Of a stretch of DNA of 14,549 nt, positions 7,481-14,549 are shown one piece after another. The stretch spans positions 1 to 14,549 of the forward strand of contig DAOTCE010000056.1 of the NCBI GenBank assembly GCA_035452965.1. Direction: 5' to 3'. A model generated the notes under the pieces. It saw nothing but the letters and a program-made list of their open reading frames with translations. It was not told where the DNA came from and ran no database searches. The position numbers and the translations under genes were made by a program. How positions within the stretch are numbered: the first letter of the stretch is position 1; every line of letters starts with the position of its first letter. Source of the DNA: Candidatus Paceibacterota bacterium. GTDB taxonomy: Bacteria; Verrucomicrobiota; Verrucomicrobiia; Limisphaerales; UBA8199.

Positions 7481-7516
7481 GAGGCATCCGCTTCCGGGCG
7501 GATGCCTCGTTCGTTT
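7481..7516 (+). terminator. Terminator-like hairpin after the 4259 gene
   Basis: A perfect 11-bp stem GAGGCATCCGC (7481-7491) / GCGGATGCCTC (7498-7508), six-base loop TTCCGG, then GTTCGTTT. The T-run is interrupted, so it is weaker than a textbook site, but it is placed 28 bases after the stop. Confidence 0.7.
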
Positions 7517-7797
7517 GCGCCCGGCCCAATGAACCAAATGATGAACCGCCCCTTCCGTGGTGGCAGCCATCCTGCCTGCCGTAGAGCGGGGCAGCTTACC
7601 CGGCCCAGAAGGTGCCGGCTGAGTCGAATACCCCAATCCGGACCGAAGGATGCCGCCCCTGGTTCACACCTGCCTGCCCCTGTGCCAGAGTCCAGTTGCG
7701 TGATCAGTAGCATCGTTCTGTCAGCCGCCTGCCCCTCTGAAACAGGCCGGACAACCCGCCCTAAAGCCGCGTATGGCCGGGGCCCTTTCAGGCTCCC
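7509..7797. other. Intergenic region before the tandem array, no gene seen
   Basis: No frame here has coding character or a start signal. The distal end holds a hairpin, GGCCGGG (7775-7781) with CCCGGCC (7795-7801) and an inner CCT/AGG, whose right arm runs into the first unit of the 11-bp array. Confidence 0.6.
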
Positions 7798-7929
7798 GGC
7801 CGTCCAGTGGCCGTCTAGTGGCCGTCCAGTGGCCGTCCAGTGGCCGTCCAGTGGCCGTCTAGTGGCCGTCCAGTGGCCGTCTAGTGGCCGTCTAGTGGCC
7901 GTCTAGTGGCCGTCTAGTGGCCGTCCCGG
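7798..7929. repeat. 11-bp tandem array, GGCCGTCYAGT, 11 full copies plus a partial one
   Basis: Units follow each other without spacing from 7798. Units 1, 3, 4, 5 and 7 read GGCCGTCCAGT; units 2, 6, 8, 9, 10 and 11 read GGCCGTCTAGT. A twelfth unit (7919-7929) diverges after GGCCGTC. The only variation among the full copies is one C/T position, which implies recent expansion. The T form creates a CTAG site. The unit length is close to one helical turn and is not a multiple of three, so it is not a coding repeat. Confidence 0.95.
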
Positions 7930-7944
7930 TGCCGCCCTCACACC

Positions 7945-8013
7945 CCAATCCTGAACGAACTGCGAAAATGCTCCACCGATTGGTGAAGGCAGAGCACTCT
8001 CGCCGAGTGCGCC
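7945..8013. repeat. Dispersed repeat, copy C
   Basis: Starts CCAATCCTGAACGAACTGCG and continues through TTGGTGAAGGCAGAGC and GTGCGCC. It aligns without gaps to 10358-10426 with 55 of 69 positions identical by hand count. A small hairpin GCACTC-tcgcc-GAGTGC lies near its right end (7994-8010). It has no promoter-bearing second half, unlike the copy upstream of the 10598 gene. Confidence 0.7.
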
Positions 8014-8242
8014 GGGGGACGGCGGTCCTTCAGCGCACTCCCCCGCCGCACACAGCAGTCGCAGGGGATTCCACAGAGTGGAACGAATCTCCACCGGAGG
8101 GCACTCACCTCTCTGCATAGAGGCGCGCGGGTATCTTGCCCGCTTGTCTGGTCCGCAATGAGCAAAGCGGTCTAAATGCCCGCGCTCCTCCGGCAGCTTC
8201 AGGCATATGTGCTGCGTCGTCGAAGGGGCACCACAATCAAGC
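8014..8242. other. Intergenic region with short palindromes
   Basis: No gene seen. It holds TTCCAC-aga-GTGGAA (8069-8083) and GCGGG-tatcttg-CCCGC (8127-8143). Both are short hairpins without T-runs and may be further fragments of genome-wide intergenic repeats. Confidence 0.45.
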
Positions 8243-8272
8243 TTGTCAACGGACCGCCCTTCCAACTACAAA
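8243..8272 (+). promoter_or_regulatory. Possible promoter of the TPR membrane protein gene
   Basis: TTGTCA (8243-8248), an 18-base spacer and TACAAA (8267-8272), placed about 45 bases before the start codon. The hexamers are reasonable but no conservation supports the call. Confidence 0.35.
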
Positions 8273-8317
8273 ACACCCGTGTTAGCGCTTCGACTCCCCA
8301 CAGCTAGGCGGTAATTC

Positions 8318-10312
8318 TTGGCCAACTCCATGCGCCGTCCTGCAACCAACGCCAACCCGGCGCCGATGCAAGGTAAGCTCCCTGTCGGGCCGGCTGCGCG
8401 CATCCCCGCGTGGCTGCCTGCCCTGCTGCTGGTGCTGGCCACAGTCCTGGCATACCTGCCGGTCAGACAGGCCGGCTTCATCTGGGATGACGACGCTTAT
8501 GTGACAAAGAACGCCATGCTCACGGCGCCGGACGGATTGCGGCAGATCTGGTTTTCGGCGCATCGGCAGTCACAGTACTTTCCGCTGGCTTACACCACCC
8601 TCAGGATCGAGCGCGGACTGTGGGGCTTGAACCCGCTGGGCTACCATGCCGTCAACGTGCTGCTGCACGTTATCAACGCATTGTTGCTGTGGCGCCTGCT
8701 GCGGCGGTTGGTGGTGCCGGGTGCGTGGCTGGCGGCAGCGATCTTCGCCTTGCATCCCGTGCAGGTGGAAAGCGTGGCCTGGGTCACGGAATTGAAGAAC
8801 GTGCAATCCACGCTGTTCTATCTGTTGGCGGTTTTGGCGTGGGTTAGATTCGGCCAGAAACCGGCGGCGCCCCGGTGGAGCTTCTACTGGCTGGCGCTGC
8901 TGTTCCACGCCCTGGCCTTGCTCAGCAAGACGACGGCCTGCACGCTGCCAGCCGCCTTGCTGCTGGTCTTGTGGTGGCGCGGCGAGTCCGTCGGCTGGCG
9001 GCGGGTGGTTCAAGTCCTGCCATTTCTGTTGCTGGGGGCGGGGATGGGGGTGGTGTCCGTGTGGTGGGAGAACCACCTTGGCAACTACTTGGCGGATACC
9101 GGGGTGAATCTCAGCCTGGTGGACAGGCTCTTGGTTGCCACCCGCGCGGTCTGGTTCTATGCGGCGAAAGTGTTCTGGCCGGTGAATCTCGCCTTCAGTT
9201 ATCCCCGGTGGGAGATAGACGCGCGCGCCCCGCTGCAGTACCTCGGCCTTGCCGGATGTGTGGCTTTTGCCCTGCTGTTCTGGTGGCGTCGCCGCGTCGT
9301 TGGCCGGGGAGTCGTCGCCGGGGTGGTCTTCTTCGTTGCCGCCCTCTCGCCGCTGCTGGGGTTCATTCCCCTCTACACTTTCCGTTTCTCGTTCGTGGCG
9401 GACCATTACCAGTACCTGGCCTGCGCGGGCTTGATCATCCCTGCCGCGGCCCTCATCACTGGCCGCCTGGCCAAAGAGCGGAAGACGCGTGTCGTCTGGC
9501 TCGGCCTTTCAGGGGGACTGCTGTTGGCTCTGGGACTGCTGACCTGGAAACGGGCTCACATCTACGCGGACGAAAAGAGGTTGTGGGAGGATACGCTCGC
9601 GAAGAACCCCACTTCTTGGATGGCTCACTGCAATCTCGCCTACACCTCCATGCACGCAGGGCGGGCCGACGAGGCGATCCCCCGGTTCCAAGAGGCCCTC
9701 CGCCTTAAGCCAGGTGACGCCGAGATCCGCAACAACCTCGGAAATGCGCTTTTCATCAATGGGCAAACCGACGAGGCGATCCGCCAATTCCAGGAGACCC
9801 TCCGCCTCAAGCCGGACTACGCCGACGCACACTACAACCTCGGCAACGCCCTCGTGAAGAAAGGGGAAACGGGCGCGGCGATCCGCCAATTTGAGGAAGC
9901 GATCCGCCTCCAACCGGACCACGCCCAGGCTCATAACAACCTTGCCAACGCGTTTGCCAGAACGGACCGGACCGGTGAAGCAATTGGCCATTACCAGAAG
10001 GCTCTTGGTTTCAAGCCTGATTACGCTGAGGCCTGCTGCAATCTGGGTATCATCCTCTTGAAGGAAGCCCGCGTGGACGAAGCCATCCGCCACCTCCAGG
10101 CGAGCATCCGGATAAAACCAGACTACGTCGTCGCTCGCTACAATCTCGGCAATGCCCTCGCCCGCCAGGGGCGCTTGGATGAGGCGGTCGGCGAGTTCCA
10201 GGCAGTTCTCAGCCTCCAGCCCCACCATGCCGACGCTCGCAAACGCCTGGAGATGGCGATGGCCGCCCTTGCGGCTATTCCCCGGCAGCCTGCAGCCGCC
10301 ACCAACCGTTGA
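8318..10312 (+). CDS. GT-C/TMTC-like multi-membrane protein with six C-terminal TPRs
   Basis: The 664-aa protein has an N-terminal membrane half (about 31-410, roughly nine to eleven hydrophobic helices) and a soluble TPR half. The first loop has FIWDDDAYVTKN (54-65), whose acidic cluster fits the catalytic acid position of GT-C lipid-linked sugar transferases. NPLGYHAVNVLLH (105-117), HPVQVESVAWV (146-156), LSKTTACTLP (202-211) and ADHYQYLA (361-368) are landmarks shared with bacterial relatives of the TMTC O-mannosyltransferases. Six 34-residue TPRs start near 434, 468, 502, 536, 570 and 604. The likely role is sugar transfer from a polyprenyl carrier to a protein or polymer across the membrane, with TPRs for partner binding; the acceptor is unknown. 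TTG 8318 has AGGCGG six bases upstream; ATG 8330 is an in-frame alternative without a ribosome site. It lies between two paralogous secreted-protein genes. Confidence 0.8.
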   Translation: MANSMRRPATNANPAPMQGKLPVGPAARIPAWLPALLLVLATVLAYLPVRQAGFIWDDDAYVTKNAMLTAPDGLRQIWFSAHRQSQYFPLAYTTLRIERGLWGLNPLGYHAVNVLLHVINALLLWRLLRRLVVPGAWLAAAIFALHPVQVESVAWVTELKNVQSTLFYLLAVLAWVRFGQKPAAPRWSFYWLALLFHALALLSKTTACTLPAALLLVLWWRGESVGWRRVVQVLPFLLLGAGMGVVSVWWENHLGNYLADTGVNLSLVDRLLVATRAVWFYAAKVFWPVNLAFSYPRWEIDARAPLQYLGLAGCVAFALLFWWRRRVVGRGVVAGVVFFVAALSPLLGFIPLYTFRFSFVADHYQYLACAGLIIPAAALITGRLAKERKTRVVWLGLSGGLLLALGLLTWKRAHIYADEKRLWEDTLAKNPTSWMAHCNLAYTSMHAGRADEAIPRFQEALRLKPGDAEIRNNLGNALFINGQTDEAIRQFQETLRLKPDYADAHYNLGNALVKKGETGAAIRQFEEAIRLQPDHAQAHNNLANAFARTDRTGEAIGHYQKALGFKPDYAEACCNLGIILLKEARVDEAIRHLQASIRIKPDYVVARYNLGNALARQGRLDEAVGEFQAVLSLQPHHADARKRLEMAMAALAAIPRQPAAATNR

Positions 10313-10357
10313 ATAGGACGGCGACATTCCCCAGCCCTCCAGCAACAGGTTCTCCTC

Positions 10358-10499
10358 CCAATCCTTGGCGAACTGCGAACATGCCGCACTGCTTGGTGAA
10401 GGCAGGGCGCGCTCGCAGAAAGCGCCACCGTTTGGCCGGCTCGGCGGGGCGGTCCCACCTAAGACTGAGTCCTTACTTTTTCTGCGTTTTCACTTGCCA
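10358..10499. repeat. Composite dispersed repeat, copy B, upstream of the 10598 gene
   Basis: The left part (10358-10426) matches copy C at 7945-8013; the right part (10421-10497) matches copy A at 4069-4147. Copy B therefore joins both halves and may represent the fuller element. Its inverted repeats are eroded compared with 4040-4118: only AAGACTGAG remains of the right outer arm. It runs into the -35 hexamer of the 10598 gene. Confidence 0.7.
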
Positions 10500-10521
10500 A
10501 GAGCGCGGGTTGTGGTATAAA
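10494..10521 (+). promoter_or_regulatory. Sigma70-like promoter of the 10598 gene
   Basis: TTGCCA (10494-10499), a 16-base spacer, TATAAA (10516-10521). Position relative to the repeat and the spacer length match the promoter at 4144-4171. Predicted start of transcription is near 10528, with a leader of about 70 bases. Confidence 0.65.
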
Positions 10522-10597
10522 TCGCCCCAGAACAAAACCTCACCCGAACAACCAGCAGCACCAACCGCCGCCGGTATTCGGGAGAACTACAAACAAA

Positions 10598-13500
10598 ATG
10601 CCTGCTATGAAAATGACTCAATCATCCTTCTTGCGACCAACCGTTCGCGGTCTGGTATCGGCGCTGGCAGTCACCGCACTGTCCAGCTTTGTGGCCCAAG
10701 CCACCCCCTACGCCTCCCAGGTCACTAAAAGCGGCGACACGGTCACATTTGTCCTGAACCAGGCGGCTCAAGGCATGGTCGTGCTCCGCGATGGGGCAAA
10801 CCCGGTGACCCCTACCCCGGGACCTGCGACGCCCGGCGTGCAGACCTTCGACATGACCGGCTACACCACGTACTCGATCATTGTCACGGGCAGCGCCGCC
10901 AAGGCCTGGACCCAGTTCGTACCCGACGGGACAGACAGGAATTTCTGGTTCCCGAATAGCGTGAGCATCAACAGGAATCCATCGAGTCCGCACTTCGGTA
11001 AGGTTTACATTTGCAACAATCACCGGGCTACTGGGGGCGCAACCACCGCCGGCCGCGTCACGCAAGACGCCATCTACGTCCTGCGGGCCGATGGAACGGC
11101 TTTCAGTGGTCCCCATGACGGCGGTCGAGGCAATGCCTGGATGACCGGTGACGGCACAGCCTATTCCCGGTTCATGAAGGTTAACGTCAATCAGGACGAC
11201 AACCTCCTCTACGCCGCGAGCCTTTGGGACGACCAGGTCTGGGGTTTCAATGATGATCTGAGCGTGGCGACGCAGTTGACCGACGACACCAACCTTGGCA
11301 ACCCGATAGGAAACGCCAATTCTGCGGCGTTTATTGAGAGCGTTTGTGCGATGGGCTCCCGTGCGAACGGAGACCTGAGGCTCTTCACAGCGAATGGCAA
11401 TTATTGGGACGCCTCGCGCCGGGGAGTCATTAGTTACTTCCTCGGAGCCAACGCTGCGGCGACTCCAAGCGACATTGGGGTGCAAGTCGTCGGGCCGGGC
11501 GGCCTCAGCGCCTATCATGTGAGCGACCTGGAAGTAGACAGCAACACCAACATTTACACGTGCGTATACCGGTCTACCGCCGGGCAGGCGCCGGACGCCA
11601 AGAAGTTTATCTGTTCGAACCCGGCCGCATGGCCGAACACCACGCCGGCCTGGAACTCGACCAGGACGGACAGCTATATCCGATGCGTGGCCGCCAACGA
11701 AGCCCTTGGGTTAGTGGCGGCGGCGAGGTATGCCTCCTCCTCCGGCCAGGTGTATTTCTTCGACATCAACACGGGTGCCAACGCCGGGTCGGTGGACATC
11801 GGCGACGTCTGCCGCGATATATGCTTCGATGCGGCGGGCAACATGGTGAGTGTGGACAACTCGCTCGAATACGCGCGATTCTGGTCGCCGGGTGGTTTTA
11901 CAATTGCCACCACCACCTCAGCCGGAACCTTCGACCTCATTCAGTGGGACAATTTCAGTGTCAGTGCTGCCACTGATCCCGCGGCGTCTGAGGAGGGGCC
12001 TGATACGGCCACCTTCACGATCTCGCGAGCTGGCGGGCAGAATCTGGACGTGCAGGTTAACTATACGATGGGTGGCACAGCCGTGAGCAACGTGGATTAC
12101 ACGATCTCGCCGCAGAGTCCGTTTACGCTCCCCGCGGACCAAACTTCCATTGACATCACGGTCACCCCGATTAACGACGGCGAACGGGAGCCGGTCGAAA
12201 CGGTGGTGCTGACGGTTGCCGCGGGAGCCTACAACGTCGTCAGCCCGAGTTCCGCGACGGCGACCATTGCCGACAACGACGCGACGGTGCGTTACTGGGA
12301 CGCCAACGGGACCACCGCCGGCGGGGCGGTGGATATTAACGGGGCCGCCCCCGGGACCTGGGGCGTGGACAACTTCTGGAACGACACAGCGGATGGCACG
12401 GGCGCCGGCACGACCGCGTGGACGCCGTGGGCCGCAGCCGTGTTTTCCGCCGGGACGGATGCCGGCAGTGTTTTCAGTGTGACCAACAGCGGAACACAAC
12501 TGGTGGATTATCTCAACTTTGAAGAGGGCATTGTGACCGTGGAGGGTGGATCACTGACTTTGACCAACTACGAGGCTGTCAAGGTGTACGACCGAGCCCT
12601 CATCACTTCTGTCCTCGACGGGGCTGCGGGACTGGCCGTGGAAGGTCCGGGCACGCTCGTTCTGGGCGGCGCCAATACCTACACGGGACCCACCAGGATC
12701 ACCGCCGGCAACCTGGCGGTGGGCGCGGCGGGAGGAGTCATCCCCGACGGTTCAACGGTCACCATCGGCGCCGAGGCATCACTGACGCTGAATGATCAAC
12801 TGTTCAGTGGCGGCACGTACGATGAGACGATCGGGGGGCTGGCCGGCTCGGCGTTGGCGGGCTCGGGCTCTTACAACCTGAATGTGCCTGCTGGCTACAC
12901 CCTGACCTTCGGTGGCAACAACGCCAACACGACGTTTAACGGGACCGAAAGCGGTGGCGGCACGATGGTGAAGGTAGGCACTGGCACCATGAGCATGACC
13001 GGGGGGGTGATCTCCGATACCTTGGCCATCTCCAACGGCGTGGTGTCCATTAATGCTTCCGCGCGCCTCGGCACCGCCAACGATATCATCGTTGACGGCG
13101 GGACGCTTCGTAACTCGAACAACGGCGCTGTTGCTTTTGCCCCGTACACACGCTCAATCTTCCTGGGGGCGAGTGGCGGAGTGCTCGAGGTCAGCGACGC
13201 TGCAGGCATCTTGTTTTATGGTGATGCCGCCAGCGCCGGCACACTCCAGGGCGGGACGCTGATCAAGGACGGTCCGGGCGAGCTACGCGTCCTGGGTCTG
13301 GCAATGGCGAACTCTTCGTTCGAGAAATTGGTGGTTCGCGGCGGTCTGTATCGCGGTGGCTACGCCGAACCCACCCAGGACGAGCATTTCCTGGGTGCCA
13401 TCCCGGGGAGTTTCTTGCCTGACCAGGTTACGATCGAGAACGGGGCCACGCTTGACCACAGCCTCTTCATGTTAGCGGTCAGTCCCAATCGCGGCGTGGT

Positions 13501-14428
13501 TCTTGGCACCGGTGGCGGAAGACTCGGCAACCTTGGCTCCATGGAATGGCCCGGGGTCATCAGCGGCACCCAGTTGATCAAAACCGGGGTAGCGATGCTG
13601 GTGCTGGGTGGGGTCAACACGTACACTGGCGGCACAATTCTCTCGGGCGGCAGCCTCTACGTGACCAATACGGCCGGGAGCGGCACGGGGTCCGGTGCGG
13701 TGACCGTGACCGGCGCAACCTTGGGTGGCGAAGGCATCATCGCCGGGCAAGTGGTCATGACGGGCGGCACCCTCACGCCTGGTTACAGCTACACCCCGAC
13801 TGCGAATAGTCCCACCCTCCGGAGCAAGCCGGTCGCAAAGCTCGTGCTGGGCGGCGGCCTGGATACGACCGCGGGTGCCACCACTGTTAACTGGCAGTTG
13901 GGCGCGCCGAGCGAGGCGAATCCGGGCACGGACTTCGATCAGGTGGACGTGACGGGCGGCAACCTGGCGTTGGGCTCCGGCGCGACGCTGGCGGTCAGTT
14001 TCACCGGCACAGCCACGGCCCCGGACTTCAGTGCCTTCTGGCAGACGTCGCGTTCGTGGCAGGTGATTAAGTTCAGTGGCGGCGGAAGCATCTCGGGCAA
14101 CTTCAGCGCCATCACCGGCGTGGCCGGCGCTGTGGGCGGGACGTTCACCACCACGCAGGACGCGAACGGCGTGAACCTGGTCTGGACCAGCACTTACGTC
14201 ACGCCCCAGCCGATCACCGACATGAGCATCGGGCCGGTGACCGCCGGCAGCGCAAGCATCAGCTACTCGGGCGCCATTGGGAACCGGTTCGTGCTGGTGT
14301 CCTCGCCGAACGCCGAGGCGCCGCTCAGCGGGTGGACGCGCGTGGCGACAAACTTTACGGCTAGCGGATCGTTCCCGATTCCGGTGGGTTCGGCCGTGAA
14401 GGAATTCTTCGCCATCAAGAGCGAATAG
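10598..14428 (+). CDS. Large secreted protein: propeller-like N-terminus, Calx-beta domain, autotransporter-associated strand repeats
   Basis: The 1276-aa product is a modular paralogue of the 4259 gene. It has a Sec signal (LVSALAVTALSSFVAQA, about 19-35, then TPYAS) and the same 37-110 strand module. Residues 115-445 are propeller-like (FGKVYICNN, DNLLYAASLW, GQVYFFDI, DAAGNMVSVD). A canonical Calx-beta domain spans about 455-561, with EEGPDTATFTISR, TAVSNVDYTI, TPINDGEREPVE and ATATIADND. Then comes a YWDANG...WG..NFWND linker (566-620), followed by right-handed strand-rich repeats of the autotransporter-associated type: GPGTLVLGGANTYTGPTRI (683-701), KVGTGTMSMTGG, KDGPGELRVLG and KTGVAMLVLGGVNTYTGGT (995-1013). 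The end resembles that of the paralogue (VKEFFAIKSE). No outer-membrane barrel is present, so it is not an autotransporter. GGGAG lies 13 bases before ATG 10598, but ATG 10607 matches the paralogue's start context. Confidence 0.83.
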   Translation: MPAMKMTQSSFLRPTVRGLVSALAVTALSSFVAQATPYASQVTKSGDTVTFVLNQAAQGMVVLRDGANPVTPTPGPATPGVQTFDMTGYTTYSIIVTGSAAKAWTQFVPDGTDRNFWFPNSVSINRNPSSPHFGKVYICNNHRATGGATTAGRVTQDAIYVLRADGTAFSGPHDGGRGNAWMTGDGTAYSRFMKVNVNQDDNLLYAASLWDDQVWGFNDDLSVATQLTDDTNLGNPIGNANSAAFIESVCAMGSRANGDLRLFTANGNYWDASRRGVISYFLGANAAATPSDIGVQVVGPGGLSAYHVSDLEVDSNTNIYTCVYRSTAGQAPDAKKFICSNPAAWPNTTPAWNSTRTDSYIRCVAANEALGLVAAARYASSSGQVYFFDINTGANAGSVDIGDVCRDICFDAAGNMVSVDNSLEYARFWSPGGFTIATTTSAGTFDLIQWDNFSVSAATDPAASEEGPDTATFTISRAGGQNLDVQVNYTMGGTAVSNVDYTISPQSPFTLPADQTSIDITVTPINDGEREPVETVVLTVAAGAYNVVSPSSATATIADNDATVRYWDANGTTAGGAVDINGAAPGTWGVDNFWNDTADGTGAGTTAWTPWAAAVFSAGTDAGSVFSVTNSGTQLVDYLNFEEGIVTVEGGSLTLTNYEAVKVYDRALITSVLDGAAGLAVEGPGTLVLGGANTYTGPTRITAGNLAVGAAGGVIPDGSTVTIGAEASLTLNDQLFSGGTYDETIGGLAGSALAGSGSYNLNVPAGYTLTFGGNNANTTFNGTESGGGTMVKVGTGTMSMTGGVISDTLAISNGVVSINASARLGTANDIIVDGGTLRNSNNGAVAFAPYTRSIFLGASGGVLEVSDAAGILFYGDAASAGTLQGGTLIKDGPGELRVLGLAMANSSFEKLVVRGGLYRGGYAEPTQDEHFLGAIPGSFLPDQVTIENGATLDHSLFMLAVSPNRGVVLGTGGGRLGNLGSMEWPGVISGTQLIKTGVAMLVLGGVNTYTGGTILSGGSLYVTNTAGSGTGSGAVTVTGATLGGEGIIAGQVVMTGGTLTPGYSYTPTANSPTLRSKPVAKLVLGGGLDTTAGATTVNWQLGAPSEANPGTDFDQVDVTGGNLALGSGATLAVSFTGTATAPDFSAFWQTSRSWQVIKFSGGGSISGNFSAITGVAGAVGGTFTTTQDANGVNLVWTSTYVTPQPITDMSIGPVTAGSASISYSGAIGNRFVLVSSPNAEAPLSGWTRVATNFTASGSFPIPVGSAVKEFFAIKSE

Positions 14429-14458
14429 CGCGCTGCTTCCACAGAGAAGCGTAATTCA

Positions 14459-14493
14459 CAGGGCCGGGTCGAGAGACCCGGCCCTGCTTTTTT
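14459..14493 (+). terminator. Intrinsic terminator of the 10598 gene
   Basis: A perfect 12-bp stem CAGGGCCGGGTC / GACCCGGCCCTG with a GAGA tetraloop (14471-14474), then C and six T (14488-14493). This is a textbook Rho-independent terminator 30 bases after the stop codon. Confidence 0.93.
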
Positions 14494-14496
14494 GGG

Positions 14497-14549
14497 GTGC
14501 GCCCGGCAGGGCGCACTGACTAGTTGGTTAGAGTCCAATGCACACCCGG
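14497..14549 (+). mobile_element. 5' end of a probable group IIC intron (continues past the window)
   Basis: The stretch opens with GTGCGCCCGGCAGGGCGCAC, a perfect 8-bp stem (14497-14504 / 14509-14516) with loop GGCA that starts with the GUGYG 5' splice consensus of group II introns. It is followed by CTAGTTGGTTAGAGTCCAA, which fits the GGU-AGAGUCC segment of domain I. From memory, this closely resembles the start of the group IIC intron of Oceanobacillus iheyensis (GUGUGCCCGGCAUGGGUGCA, then GGGUGAGAGUCCC). Its position three bases after the T-run of an intrinsic terminator is where IIC introns insert. Only 53 bases are visible, so the ribozyme core, any reverse transcriptase and the 3' end cannot be checked. 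Confidence 0.72.

Noticed and set aside
5996..7636. A 546-codon open frame on the minus strand
   Set aside because: Antisense to the 4259 exoprotein and reading through its terminator. The product is H/R/G/V-rich with no recognisable domain, while the plus strand has a signal peptide and clear Calx-beta domains.
7502..7906. A 134-codon frame spanning the 11-bp array, with a repeating VQWPSSGRLVA-like tail
   Set aside because: An 11-base unit changes frame every copy, so the peptide repeat is only a by-product of three-unit periodicity. The start has no ribosome site and overlaps a terminator tail.
7798..7929. CRISPR array
   Set aside because: The units are 11 bp and directly adjacent with no spacers, and no cas genes are nearby.
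8570..9406. A 278-codon minus-strand frame
   Set aside because: Antisense to the membrane half of the GT-C protein; the Q/P/H-rich composition is the mirror of leucine- and tryptophan-rich helices.
12640..14428. Classical type V autotransporter
   Set aside because: Strand repeats of that type are present, but the protein ends in a short soluble beta-domain (FFAIKSE) with no outer-membrane barrel or terminal aromatic motif.

Overview
The window looks like a piece of a GC-rich Verrucomicrobiota genome, probably from the Pedosphaera/Limisphaerales side. This rests on recognising protein types: very long secreted proteins with a 'YAS-x-TNS' N-terminal module, Calx-beta domains and autotransporter-associated strand repeats ending in F(Y/F)xI(S/K)S; a multi-membrane protein with a TPR tail; and many short palindromic intergenic repeats. 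No rRNA or marker gene is present, so the lineage is an inference.

Left part (1-3928, all minus strand, read right to left): a GHMP-family small-molecule kinase, then a protein made of two tandem cytidylyltransferase-like domains, then a Tat-exported beta-propeller protein of the glycoside hydrolase 43/32 type. These three lie 15 and 25 bases apart and look like one operon. The first two resemble the kinase and nucleotidyl-transfer steps that make a nucleotide-activated sugar. After a 263-base gap come a 54-codon membrane mini-protein and a histone-deacetylase-family enzyme that runs off the left edge. These two overlap by the four bases GTGA, which suggests translational coupling.

Right part (4259-14428, all plus strand): two large secreted proteins (1064 and 1276 aa) flank a 664-aa GT-C/TMTC-like membrane protein with six TPRs. 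The two secreted proteins share their N-terminal design and also their upstream DNA: a conserved palindromic element, a sigma70-like promoter with an identical 16-base spacer, and a similar leader and start context. They differ in the middle and C-terminal modules (two Calx-beta plus a concanavalin-like domain, versus one Calx-beta plus strand-rich repeats). A surface-decoration role, with the GT-C protein as a possible glycosyltransferase, is a hypothesis only.

Non-coding structure: 7454-8317 has no gene but holds a strong terminator, an 11-copy 11-bp tandem array (GGCCGTCYAGT) and pieces of a dispersed repeat. The last gene ends at a textbook intrinsic terminator, and three bases after its T-run begins what looks like the 5' end of a group IIC intron, a class known to insert behind terminators. 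The intron continues past the window edge.
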